8,242 nt of DNA from Bacteroidales bacterium (GCA_020853175.1 JADYZK010000308.1:1-8242), one strand, 5' to 3'; positions 1 to 7,012 are shown, counted from the first letter of the stretch. Numbers and translations are program-made. The notes: generated by a model from the letters alone, not told the origin.

Positions 1-385
1 CGTAATCGGATGTGCTTATTTCATATACAAAATACTGAGGCTTTCGTAAAGAATCATTGCCCAACATCACAAAATAGTTATTGCCGGCCCTAATGCGTTT
101 CACATCAAAAGTGGACCGGAAATTCTTAGCAAGGTATTCAATGCTGGCATAGTCAACATTGTATTGCATCAAGATATCTGTTAAAAACTGGTTCTTTCCA
201 ATACGATTTTGGATGACCTCGAGGGAGTCAATTTGAATATCAAACAAGTATTGGGGTTCGGGCGTTGGCTCAGCAACCATTTCTGCTTTTTCGGCGGGAG
301 TGTTACAAGAGGATAGAAAAGTCAAAAACAAAAAAACTGCCCAACGAAAGGAGGCCGTTTTTAAAAAAGAAAATACATCTCTCAT
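1..385 (-). CDS. Lipoprotein, N-terminal part, resembling M23-family peptidoglycan metallopeptidases (cut by left edge)
   Basis: I translated this frame by hand: 128 codons are open from an ATG at 383-385 to the window edge, and an in-frame TAA lies 15 bases upstream of the ATG, so this is the first possible ATG. Residues 13-24 are hydrophobic and lead into a lipobox L-S-S-C with Cys27, followed by a short Glu/Pro-rich linker (residues 30-45): a lipoprotein signal peptide. The following part has a stretch like 'FLTDILMQYNVDYASIEYL' and then 'FDVKRIRAGNNYFVM', a pattern I associate with the N-terminal LysM/Csd3-like domain of Bacteroidota M23 metallopeptidases, which trim cell-wall cross-links. 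The catalytic HxxxD and HxH motifs would lie beyond the window, so the enzyme assignment is inference. It has its own promoter-like element and is separated from iorB by a terminator. Confidence 0.7.
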   Translation of the reverse strand, partial: MRDVFSFLKTASFRWAVFLFLTFLSSCNTPAEKAEMVAEPTPEPQYLFDIQIDSLEVIQNRIGKNQFLTDILMQYNVDYASIEYLAKNFRSTFDVKRIRAGNNYFVMLGNDSLRKPQYFVYEISTSDY

Positions 386-453
386 CAAAACAATGTTTTA
401 TGTGCAATAAATGAAGTTGGTGAGTGGAAATAAAAACCTGCAACCATGATTTA

Positions 454-461
454 CAAAAGTA
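454..461 (-). promoter_or_regulatory. Promoter -7 element for the lipoprotein gene
   Basis: On the minus strand this reads TACTTTTG, an exact match to the Bacteroidota -7 consensus TAnnTTTG. No good TTTG box is seen at the usual 17-20 base distance (the nearest is TTTA, 23 bases upstream), so the call rests on the -7 box and its position. It would give a 5' leader of about 60 bases before the ATG at 385. Confidence 0.45.
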
Positions 462-500
462 ACAATTTTGTTTTACCACGACTTTAAATGGTCGTTTTTC

Positions 501-530
501 AAAAAAAAAGACCTTGTTAAGGTCTTTTTT
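501..530 (-). terminator. Intrinsic terminator after iorB
   Basis: A perfect 12-bp inverted repeat (arms 504-515 and 519-530; core AAGACC/GGTCTT) with a 3-base loop at 516-518. Read on the minus strand it ends in a run of nine T (positions 509-501), beginning about 22 bases past the iorB stop codon. It therefore closes the iorAB unit. The plus-strand reading also ends in six T, so it could work in both directions, but no plus-strand gene needs it. Confidence 0.9.
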
Positions 531-552
531 GCGGTTTATGGTTCAAAATAGC

Positions 553-1134
553 TCAAATATTTTTCATGGTATAGGCTCTTCCGCTGCGAAGTGCTTTAAG
601 GTTCAGTTGAATCACATCTTCTCCTTTATCAGCAAATATTTTGGCTACTGCAATCTCAATTGATTCAGGTTTCAGGCCTAAGAAAGGTGCTGCGGCTCCA
701 AGAATCACCATATTGGCTGCTTTAACGCTTCCACAATCTTTTGACATGGCATCAGCATCGAGGGTAACATAATGAGGTTGCTTCCAGATTTCTTTCAACA
801 AAAGTTCAATATCAGGGTAATCTTTGATATTGTTGTATGGATTGATGCTGGTGATGATCCAACCGTTGGATTGCAGCATAGGAATATACCTCAGCGATTC
901 CATGGGTTCCACGGCGATAACAATGTCGGCTTTCCCTTCGGGGATGAGGTCGGAGGCAATTTTTTCGGTAGAAATGCGCAAATGCGATTGCACCGCTCCT
1001 CCCCTTTGGCTCATTCCATGAACTTCGGCTTGTTTGAGGTCCATCCCTTCTTCGAGAGCTGCCATGCCAATACATGCAGCGATGCTTAAAATTCCTTGTC
1101 CGCCAACACCGGCAAGTATGATGTCTTTTTTCAT
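553..1134 (-). CDS. iorB: Indolepyruvate oxidoreductase subunit beta
   Basis: The small subunit of the thiamine-diphosphate enzyme that oxidatively decarboxylates aryl-pyruvates (indolepyruvate, phenylpyruvate) to aryl-acetyl-CoA, or runs in reverse. The 193 residues match the usual length of about 190-200 for this POR-gamma-type domain. Visible motifs are the N-terminal glycine loop A-G-V-G-G-Q-G at residues 8-14, the family signature from AEVHGMSQRGG (36-46) to SHLR (50-53), EPMES at 76-80, and AANMVILGAAA at 139-149. The ATG at 1132-1134 places the glycine loop at the standard distance. It lies 28 bases downstream of iorA, so the two are almost certainly co-transcribed and form one complex in the cytoplasm. 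The reading frame is intact and ends just before a strong terminator. Confidence 0.93.
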   Translation of the reverse strand: MKKDIILAGVGGQGILSIAACIGMAALEEGMDLKQAEVHGMSQRGGAVQSHLRISTEKIASDLIPEGKADIVIAVEPMESLRYIPMLQSNGWIITSINPYNNIKDYPDIELLLKEIWKQPHYVTLDADAMSKDCGSVKAANMVILGAAAPFLGLKPESIEIAVAKIFADKGEDVIQLNLKALRSGRAYTMKNI

Positions 1135-1162
1135 GTTATTTACTTTGGTTTTGGAGAGGTTT

Positions 1163-2782
1163 TTATTTCGTTTCTAACACTTTCAACTTGGCCTTTTGGC
1201 GCATTTTACGGTTCAATGTTTGGATGCACTCGCGCCGTGGGATAATTACCGAAACGCCTTCGTATGCCAATTCTCTTCTAATGATCTCAACATTTTCGTC
1301 ATGGTATTTGTGCAATGGCTTGATCACATGGATATGTTCCTCGCTCACGCCCAGTCCTTTACAAATATCTTCTACTTTTCCATAAGCTGACGAAGTTTGT
1401 CCGCCTGTCATTCCTGTGGTTGAATTATCGAGAATCAAAATGGTGATGGGCGAGCTGTTGTTGATGGCATCGAGCAGTCCTGTCATTCCCGAATGGGTAA
1501 ATGTAGAATCTCCGATGGCCGCCACAGCAGGAACCAAACCTGCATCGGCAGCACCAATGGCCATGGTGATGGATGCACCCATATCCACACAACTGTTGAT
1601 GGATTCTAAAGGTTCCAAAGCACTCAAAGTGTAGCAGCCAATGTCGCTAAATACGCGTCCGCGACCATAATCTAACAACACTTCGTTCAAAGCAAGGAAA
1701 GCATCGGTATGGCCACACCCATCGCATAAGCGAGGTGGACGGTTTTTAACCAATTCTGGCACCTTACCTCCTGCTGATTGCGAAATTCCCAATGCTTGTC
1801 CCACGATTACGGGGCTCAATTCACCATCGCGAGGAAGACTTCCATCCATCCTTCCTCTGATCTTTTTTCCTTTGTTCAACATCCCTCTAAGTAGCTCTTC
1901 TATAATAGGATATCCATCTTCGAGTATCAAAATTTCATCGCATTGCTCATAGAGTTTGTCCATCAAATCGAGTGGAAGTGGATATTGGCCAATTTTAAGT
2001 AGAGGGTAAGGCACTTGGTGCTGATCGAAATTTTCGATCAGATAATTATATGCCAATCCGCAGGCCACGATGCCCAATTTGGTGTTGGGATGCTCATAGA
2101 AATGGTTGAAATCAGAGGCCAATGATGCAGCTTCAAATTGGGTTTGTTTGTTGAGCAATTCGCGGTATTGTTTGCGAGCGATGGAGGGCAACAAAATAAA
2201 TTGTCGGAGATTGGAAGAAAGTCGCAGTTCGTTTTGTTGTCGAGCTTCCATGCGTTTGATGCCGGTGCGTGAATGGGCCAAACGGGTGGTAATACGCAGC
2301 ATCACCGGAATGCGCATTTCTTCAGAAAGCTGAAAACCATACACCACCATATTATATGCCTCCTGTTGGCTTGATGGTTCCAAAATCGGAATCAAAGCAA
2401 ACTTGCCATAGAAACGCGAATCTTGTTCATTTTGAGAGGAGTGCATGGATGGATCATCGGCTGCCACCACTAAAAGTCCGCCATTGGCACCTGTGATAGC
2501 CGCATTGATAAAGGCATCGGCGGCTACGTTTAAGCCCACGTGTTTCATGCAGACCATAGCACGCTTGCCGGCATACGACATGCCGAGTGCCGTTTCCATA
2601 GCCGTTTTTTCGTTGGCCGACCAAATGGATCTTATCGCGTTGGCCTTGGCTTCTTCCGAGGCTTGCACATATTCCATAATTTCTGTAGAAGGCGTTCCAG
2701 GGTAGGCATAAATGCCTGACATTCCGGCGTCTATACCTGCCTGTGCAATTGCTTCATCGCCAAGAAGTAGTAACTTTTCCAT
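1163..2782 (-). CDS. iorA: Indolepyruvate oxidoreductase subunit alpha, lacking the C-terminal ferredoxin domain
   Basis: The large catalytic subunit, which binds thiamine diphosphate. Domains in order: the pyrimidine-binding/transketolase-like N-terminal domain with YPGTPSTEI (27-35), NEKTAMETALG (57-67), MKHVGLNVAAD (79-89) and AADDPSMHSSQNEQDSR (107-123); a middle domain (about 235-320); and a TPP-binding domain with CDGCGH (353-358), SDIGCY (379-384), GDSTF (424-428) and LDNSTTGMTGGQ (451-462). The well-studied archaeal IorA is roughly 100 residues longer because it ends in a domain with two 4Fe-4S clusters. Here the protein stops at residue 539 soon after RREC (516-519) with no Cys-rich tail, and only 28 bases separate it from iorB, so the domain is not hidden by a frameshift. 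From memory, short forms occur in Bacteroidota. The ATG at 2780-2782 is preceded by a good promoter. Confidence 0.93.
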   Translation of the reverse strand: MEKLLLLGDEAIAQAGIDAGMSGIYAYPGTPSTEIMEYVQASEEAKANAIRSIWSANEKTAMETALGMSYAGKRAMVCMKHVGLNVAADAFINAAITGANGGLLVVAADDPSMHSSQNEQDSRFYGKFALIPILEPSSQQEAYNMVVYGFQLSEEMRIPVMLRITTRLAHSRTGIKRMEARQQNELRLSSNLRQFILLPSIARKQYRELLNKQTQFEAASLASDFNHFYEHPNTKLGIVACGLAYNYLIENFDQHQVPYPLLKIGQYPLPLDLMDKLYEQCDEILILEDGYPIIEELLRGMLNKGKKIRGRMDGSLPRDGELSPVIVGQALGISQSAGGKVPELVKNRPPRLCDGCGHTDAFLALNEVLLDYGRGRVFSDIGCYTLSALEPLESINSCVDMGASITMAIGAADAGLVPAVAAIGDSTFTHSGMTGLLDAINNSSPITILILDNSTTGMTGGQTSSAYGKVEDICKGLGVSEEHIHVIKPLHKYHDENVEIIRRELAYEGVSVIIPRRECIQTLNRKMRQKAKLKVLETK

Positions 2783-2789
2783 ATTGAAA

Positions 2790-2805
2790 GGGTTCGTGGG
2801 TTCGT
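2790..2805 (-). repeat. Tandem 8-base repeat in the iorA 5' leader
   Basis: Two perfect adjacent copies of GGGTTCGT on the plus strand (ACGAACCC on the mRNA strand), 7 bases before the iorA start codon and just downstream of the expected transcription start. It could be a protein-binding or translational control site, or chance. The role is unknown. Confidence 0.5.
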
Positions 2806-2821
2806 TTGTAATTTAATGTTA

Positions 2822-2852
2822 CAAAAATAACAAACTCCTGGCAAACCACAAT
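2822..2852 (-). promoter_or_regulatory. Promoter of the iorAB operon
   Basis: On the minus strand ATTG (2849-2852) is followed after exactly 19 bases by TATTTTTG (2822-2829), an exact match to the Bacteroidota -7 box TAnnTTTG with one mismatch in the upstream TTTG box. Transcription would start near 2815, giving a leader of about 30 bases before the iorA ATG. Confidence 0.6.
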
Positions 2853-2913
2853 CGGTTGCGGTAAAACAGAATGATTCTAAACAGTTTAAAAAAGTACGCA
2901 TCTGCTTCAATTT

Positions 2914-2931
2914 CAGCTTGAAAAAAAGCTG
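2914..2931 (-). terminator. Weak hairpin after tyrA (possible terminator)
   Basis: CAGCTT (2914-2919) and AAGCTG (2926-2931) form a 6-bp stem with a 6-base loop, starting 10 bases past the tyrA stop. On the minus strand the T-run lies in the loop, and no uninterrupted T tract follows the stem, so it is a poor intrinsic terminator. No better candidate is present between tyrA and the iorA promoter, so some read-through into iorAB is possible. Confidence 0.25.
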
Positions 2932-2940
2932 CTTTTACGC

Positions 2941-3729
2941 TTAAACAAATGTTGAATCCGACAAATTGGCTCTTATGTTTTGAAGAAAAGAACGCATAGC
3001 CAGGGTGTCTTTTCGTTCAATAATATCCATCAGCATTTCCAATGAGCCACTAATTTGCCGCAATTGCGGAACAGTATATTTGTTGAAAAGGATTTCAGAC
3101 AGCAGGTGATCATCCTCTGACAACAGGCCTCTGGCAATGTTGAGATGTTTTTCAAAGGTAGTTCCGGGTGCTTTTTGTCGTTTCATATTGGCACCAAAAA
3201 CAAGGGTGGAAGCAAAAGGTATTGATAAGGAGTAGGCGATGGTTTGGTCATGTTCATCAAAGGTGCAGCCGTGCAGATGAATACCCAAACTTCCAAAAAA
3301 ACTTTTAAAAAAACGCTTTCCTGCTTCATCCGATTCATCAATAATGATGGCATGGTGGTTCGACAGGTTATTTAAACTCGCGAAAGTTGGCCCAAACATG
3401 GGATGAACCGACACAAAAGGACGCTCTGTTTTTTGGTAATAGTTTCTTAATCCATTTTTAACCGAAGCGATGTCGCAAAGGATACAGTTCGCCGGCAGCA
3501 AATTCGTAACAGCTTCAAAAGCTTTAATGGTGTGTTGCAAGTGCACGGCATTGATCATCAGATCAGGAGAAAAAGCAGCAATTTCGGAGAGTTCGGTCAA
3601 GCGAATGGTGTTAAAAACGTAACGAAGCCTGCTGATATCCGTATCGTAAATCGCCACTTCATGTTGCAAACACAAGGCATCGCTGAGCCACACGCCCATT
3701 TTGCCGGCTCCAAGTATTAATATCTTCAT
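2941..3729 (-). CDS. tyrA: Prephenate dehydrogenase
   Basis: Oxidative decarboxylation of prephenate to 4-hydroxyphenylpyruvate with NAD(P)+, the committed step to tyrosine. The 262-residue protein starts with a Rossmann nucleotide loop, G-A-G-K-M-G at residues 7-12, and an acidic D29 in 'IYDTD' at the end of the second strand, which suggests NAD rather than NADP. DIASVK (86-91) and SVHPMFGP (107-114, His109) are the typical active-site segments. EHDQTIAYSLS (159-169) starts the C-terminal helical dimerisation domain. The second conserved His seen in many TyrA proteins (as 'LPH') is here I-P-F (170-172). There is no fused chorismate mutase or ACT domain. It is the last gene of the aromatic operon, 24 bases after the DAHP synthase gene. 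The cofactor preference and the effect of the missing His are inference. Confidence 0.9.
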   Translation of the reverse strand: MKILILGAGKMGVWLSDALCLQHEVAIYDTDISRLRYVFNTIRLTELSEIAAFSPDLMINAVHLQHTIKAFEAVTNLLPANCILCDIASVKNGLRNYYQKTERPFVSVHPMFGPTFASLNNLSNHHAIIIDESDEAGKRFFKSFFGSLGIHLHGCTFDEHDQTIAYSLSIPFASTLVFGANMKRQKAPGTTFEKHLNIARGLLSEDDHLLSEILFNKYTVPQLRQISGSLEMLMDIIERKDTLAMRSFLQNIRANLSDSTFV

Positions 3730-3753
3730 CTTAAATGATCTAACTAATTATTA

Positions 3754-4839
3754 TTAAGCTTTTTGGTTCATGATTTGGCTTTGCTGCAACACCGATTCTT
3801 CATGAATAGATTCAAAAACCCGACTCACGAAATCCACATTCAGTCCCTTTCTGAGGGCCTTAGTGTTTCTGTCGTGAATGATTTCGGTGTACCGCCTTGA
3901 TTGCAGTATGGTGATGTTGTTTTGCTGTTTATATCCGCCTATTTGTTTAGAAATATTCATTCTATCTCTCAACAGATCAATGAGTTGATTGTCAATATCA
4001 TCAATTTGAAGCCTCAGATCATCCAATTGGGTTCGAGGCATATTGACGATATGTGGGTTTCTAAAAGTAAGGTTCTGAAGCATTTCTTTCAGTTGATCGG
4101 GATGCAGCTGCTGTTTGGCATCGCTCCAAGCATCATCGGGCTGGCAGTGTGTTTCAACAATTAAACCGTCGAAATCCAAATCCATTGCTTGCTGGCTCAC
4201 CTCTTGAATCAAGCTTCTTTTGCCGGAAATATGACTTGGATCGGTAATGATGGGCACTTGCGGCATCCGTCGTCGCAACTCAATCGGGATGAGCCATTGC
4301 GGATGGTTGCGGTATTCGGTTGGGGCATAAGTGCTAAAACCTCGGTGAATGGCAGCGAGTTGGGTGATTCCGGCATTGCTGATGCGTTCGATGGCGCCAA
4401 TCCACAGGTCAATGTCGGGGTTAACAGGATTTTTAACCAAAACCGGCAAATCAGTTCCACGCAAGGCATCGGCAATTTCTTGAACCGCAAAAGGATTGGC
4501 GGTGGTTCGGGCACCCACCCACAGCAGATCAATGCCATATTTCAATGCTTCAAAAACATGTTGTGCGCTGGCCACTTCGATGCCTACAAACATTCCGGTT
4601 TCCCTTTTCACTTTTTGCAGCCAAGGCAAGCCGGCAATGCCTACTCCTTCAAAAGCACCGGGGCGGGTCCGCGGCTTCCAAATTCCTGCTCTAAACAACT
4701 TAATGCCCTGTGAAGCAAGCTGATGGGCGGTTGTCAATGTCTGCTGTTCGGTTTCGGCGCTGCAAGGACCGGCAATCAGGATAGGTTTTTTCATGTCAAA
4801 CCCTGCCAGGTTCCATGGTTTTATTTCAATATTTTTCAT
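3754..4839 (-). CDS. aroF: Bifunctional DAHP synthase (type I-beta) / chorismate mutase (AroQ)
   Basis: A fusion of the first shikimate-pathway enzyme (phosphoenolpyruvate + erythrose-4-phosphate to DAHP) with chorismate mutase (chorismate to prephenate). The DAHP synthase part covers about residues 10-258: GPCSAE with the metal Cys26, KPRTRP (55-60), VGARTT (108-113), VKNP with Lys136, HRGF (165-168), TDPSH with His203, and VETH with Glu229. There is no N-terminal ACT or ferredoxin-like regulatory domain. The mutase part covers about residues 270-355 and is an all-helical AroQ domain with DDIDNQLIDLL, R293, the catalytic-type K304 in GGYK, and SRRYTEII (314-321). A C-terminal mutase of this kind is known in Bacteroidota such as Porphyromonas, where the mutase also serves as the allosteric site responding to prephenate; extension to this protein is inference. 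Its start overlaps the aminotransferase stop as ATGA (4836-4839), indicating translational coupling. The gene symbol is conventional, not certain. Confidence 0.93.
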   Translation of the reverse strand: MKNIEIKPWNLAGFDMKKPILIAGPCSAETEQQTLTTAHQLASQGIKLFRAGIWKPRTRPGAFEGVGIAGLPWLQKVKRETGMFVGIEVASAQHVFEALKYGIDLLWVGARTTANPFAVQEIADALRGTDLPVLVKNPVNPDIDLWIGAIERISNAGITQLAAIHRGFSTYAPTEYRNHPQWLIPIELRRRMPQVPIITDPSHISGKRSLIQEVSQQAMDLDFDGLIVETHCQPDDAWSDAKQQLHPDQLKEMLQNLTFRNPHIVNMPRTQLDDLRLQIDDIDNQLIDLLRDRMNISKQIGGYKQQNNITILQSRRYTEIIHDRNTKALRKGLNVDFVSRVFESIHEESVLQQSQIMNQKA

Positions 4840-6029
4840 ACACGTGATTTCATCAAATTTTCAATTCTTATTAAAGCTTCTAAAAGCTGCTTTTTGTTGC
4901 AACAAAGTGAGATGCGGAGATAGTTTCGGCCTTGCTTTCCAAAGATAAAACCCGGGGTGATGAACACTTCTGTTTCATGAAGTATCCATTCGGATAAAAG
5001 CTCCGCCGATGAAAAATGAGCGGGTATTTTGGCCCAAACAAACAGCCCGCTTTGATTGGGTTCGTAAGAGCAGCCAATGGCATCGTATATTTGTTGTACT
5101 ACCCTCTTTCTGTCGGCATATATCATATTTAGGTCGGCAGTCCAGTTTTCGTCGAGCATAAGTGCTTCTACTGCAGCATCTTGAAGTGGTTTAAACATGC
5201 CCGAATCCATATTGCTCTTAATTTTAAGGATTTGATTGATGTAGTTTTGATGCCCACAAACCATTCCCATGCGCCATCCGGGCATATTGTGCGATTTACT
5301 CAAAGAGTTCAGTTCCAGAGCAATGGTTTTGCTGCCCTCCGTAGAAAGGATGCTCAAAGGTGTTTCGTTTAAAATGAGTGCATAAGGATTGTCATTACAA
5401 ATCAGTATGTGATGTTGTTTTCCAAAGGCAATCAATTCCTCAAAAAATACTTTTGTTGCGGTGGCTCCACTTGGCATGTGCGGATAATTGACCCACATCA
5501 ATTTCACCTTTGAAAGGTCGTTGTTAGCAAGCGCTTTTAAATCGGGCATCCAATTGTTTTCTGCCTCTAACTCATAATAAACTGGTTGCGCTCCAACAAT
5601 TTTACACACAGCTGAATAAGTGGGGTAGCCCGGATCAGGAATCAGCACTTGGTCGCCCAAATCCAGGAAAGCAAGCGAAATGTGCATAATTCCTTCTTTA
5701 GAACCCATCAGTGGTAAGATTTCAGATTTATAATCCAATCCAACATCAAACTTTCTTTTGTACCACGAAGCAAAAGCCTCGCGAAGGGCATTGGTTCCTT
5801 TGTAGCTTTGATAACCATGATTGAAAGGATCGGCAGCCGACGCTGAAAGTTTTTCGATCACCGCCGGATGAGGAGGGAGATCAGGACTGCCAATTCCTAA
5901 ATTAATCACCTTGGCACCTTGGCTGCGCATCAGTTCCAGTTGCTGAAGCTTATCAGAAAAATAGTAGTTTTCAACCCGTTGGGCGCGAACGGCAGGCTGC
6001 ACTAAATTGTTTTCATTTTCGGCATTCAT
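4836..6029 (-). CDS. PLP-dependent class I aminotransferase, probably aromatic
   Basis: A fold-type I aminotransferase of 397 residues. Motifs: NLGIGSPDLPPH (43-54), a glycine-poor phosphate segment around G109-S110-K111, PDPGYPTY (131-138), NYPHMPSG (181-188, Asn181), NDNPY (212-216, Asp213 against the PLP ring nitrogen and Tyr216), SLSKSHNMPGWRMG (242-255, with Lys245 as the Schiff-base lysine), and R372 in LRISLC for the substrate carboxylate. By sequence alone it belongs to a broad group including aspartate-, alanine- and LL-diaminopimelate-type enzymes. The assignment to transamination of phenylpyruvate and 4-hydroxyphenylpyruvate, or of prephenate, comes from its position between pheA (6 bases upstream) and the DAHP synthase-mutase gene (4-base overlap). 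No transmembrane segment or signal is seen; it is cytoplasmic. Substrate range remains open. Confidence 0.88.
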   Translation of the reverse strand: MNAENENNLVQPAVRAQRVENYYFSDKLQQLELMRSQGAKVINLGIGSPDLPPHPAVIEKLSASAADPFNHGYQSYKGTNALREAFASWYKRKFDVGLDYKSEILPLMGSKEGIMHISLAFLDLGDQVLIPDPGYPTYSAVCKIVGAQPVYYELEAENNWMPDLKALANNDLSKVKLMWVNYPHMPSGATATKVFFEELIAFGKQHHILICNDNPYALILNETPLSILSTEGSKTIALELNSLSKSHNMPGWRMGMVCGHQNYINQILKIKSNMDSGMFKPLQDAAVEALMLDENWTADLNMIYADRKRVVQQIYDAIGCSYEPNQSGLFVWAKIPAHFSSAELLSEWILHETEVFITPGFIFGKQGRNYLRISLCCNKKQLLEALIRIENLMKSRV

Positions 6030-6035
6030 GGCGGG

Positions 6036-6920
6036 TTAGCTTAAGTTAGTTATTTTTGTTATTTCATTCATTTTATATTCATTAACTGCTTCATGGGTGA
6101 GGTATTCACCTAAAATGTTCAGCTCAAAACATAGTGGCATAATGGCATGTAATGCAGCCTTATAATGCGACATATCATCAAAAGTGCAATCCACATAAAA
6201 CAAATACTCCCATTCTTTTCCCACCACGGGCAACGATTGGATTTTGGTTAAGTTGAGTTGGTAAAAAGACAGCATACTTAAAATGGCCGCCAAACTGCCT
6301 GACTGGTGTGCCAAAGTAAACACAAGTGAAGCTTTGTTGGCTCGAGGTTTTGAGGCCCAAGGAAGGTTGGTTTTTCCAATCACTAAAAAGCGGGTAAAAT
6401 TGTGTGAATTGGTTTCAATGTTATGCGCCAAAATCTCCAAACCAAACAACTGAGCCGAAAGCTCGGAGGCAATGGCAGCTCTTCCCACTATTTTTTGGTG
6501 TTGGATAATTCTTGCACTAATGGCCGTATCATCCGATTCCACCAACTTGATTTGATGCTTGTTACAAAAATATTCCTCGCACTGAGCCAATGCCATCGGA
6601 TGTGAATGCACCTCTTCAATTTGCGTCAATTGTTGACCGGGCAAGGCCATCAAATGATGACTGATGCGCATTTTGTATTCGCCTAAAATTTTCATTCCCG
6701 ATTGACGCAGGAGGGTGTAATTGGCCAACAGACTGCCCACCAGCGTATTTTCCATTGCAACGACAGCAAAATCTGCTTCAGCGTTTTCGAGACGATGGAA
6801 CAAAACACGAAAACTTGCGCACGGCAAAGGCACAATGTTTTCAGGATGAAAATAAGCAAGGGCTGCCAGATGATGGTTCGACCCTTCGATGCCTTGTATG
6901 AGAACTTTTTGTTTTTTCAA
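6036..6920 (-). CDS. pheA: Prephenate dehydratase with ACT domain, starting at TTG
   Basis: Converts prephenate to phenylpyruvate, the committed step to phenylalanine. The 294 residues form the catalytic domain (about 4-185) with ENTLVGSL (57-64), SHPMALAQC (106-114), DTAISARI (131-138) and the catalytic Thr-Arg-Phe at 176-178. An ACT regulatory domain follows (about 197-280) with SGSLAAIL (207-214), INLTKI-type segment NLTKIQSLP (223-231) and EWEYLFYVD (236-244). The ESRP motif that binds phenylalanine in many PheA proteins reads Q-S-L-P here. There is no fused chorismate mutase; that activity is in the DAHP synthase fusion. The start codon is TTG (CAA at 6918-6920): an in-frame TAA lies four codons upstream, no ATG lies between, and the next Met is residue 56, inside the catalytic domain. 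The start lies only 15 bases after an attenuator terminator. First structural gene of the operon. Confidence 0.92.
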   Translation of the reverse strand: MKKQKVLIQGIEGSNHHLAALAYFHPENIVPLPCASFRVLFHRLENAEADFAVVAMENTLVGSLLANYTLLRQSGMKILGEYKMRISHHLMALPGQQLTQIEEVHSHPMALAQCEEYFCNKHQIKLVESDDTAISARIIQHQKIVGRAAIASELSAQLFGLEILAHNIETNSHNFTRFLVIGKTNLPWASKPRANKASLVFTLAHQSGSLAAILSMLSFYQLNLTKIQSLPVVGKEWEYLFYVDCTFDDMSHYKAALHAIMPLCFELNILGEYLTHEAVNEYKMNEITKITNLS

Positions 6921-6934
6921 TGGACGGATTTTTT

Positions 6935-6969
6935 AAAAAAAAATCCCGCCTTGTGAGGGCAGGATTTTT
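6935..6969 (-). terminator. Attenuator terminator hairpin (arms 3:4) in the pheA leader
   Basis: On the minus strand AAAAATCCTGCC (6969-6958) pairs with GGCGGGATTTTT (6950-6939) as a 12-bp stem with one G-T wobble and a 7-base loop (6957-6951). The stem runs into nine consecutive T (6943-6935). This is a complete intrinsic terminator read toward pheA. The upstream gene is divergent, so no other minus-strand gene in the window ends here; the terminator can only act on the operon's own transcript. It is therefore best read as the regulated stop of an attenuator. Confidence 0.88.
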
Positions 6970-7012
6970 GCAATTCTTTATTTTCAATTAGTTATGCACA
7001 CAACCTCCCCAC
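6953..7012 (-). promoter_or_regulatory. Antiterminator pairing (arms 2:3)
   Basis: On the RNA, GUGGGGAGG (7012-7004) can pair with CCUGCCCUCAC (6963-6953): GUGGGG with CCUCAC (6 bp, one G-U) and AGG with CCU, leaving a 2-base GC bulge. The second strand contains the left arm of the terminator stem plus its loop, so this helix and the terminator cannot both form. Arm 2 starts about 14 bases after the last Tyr/Phe codon of the leader, so a ribosome stalled on those codons would leave it free. Pairing was found by eye, without energy calculation. Confidence 0.65.

Noticed and set aside
1135..1162. Possible hidden ferredoxin tail of IorA through a frameshift
   Set aside because: Only 28 bases separate the two genes and no Cys-rich frame is present there or in the 3' end of iorA.
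4189..4713. 174-codon plus-strand reading frame
   Set aside because: It lies wholly antisense to the well-conserved DAHP synthase domain and shows no recognisable motif; it is a shadow of that gene.
6935..6969. Ordinary end-of-gene terminator
   Set aside because: No gene on the minus strand ends upstream of it in the window (the neighbour is divergent), and no plus-strand gene ends near it, so it cannot be a simple terminator of another gene.
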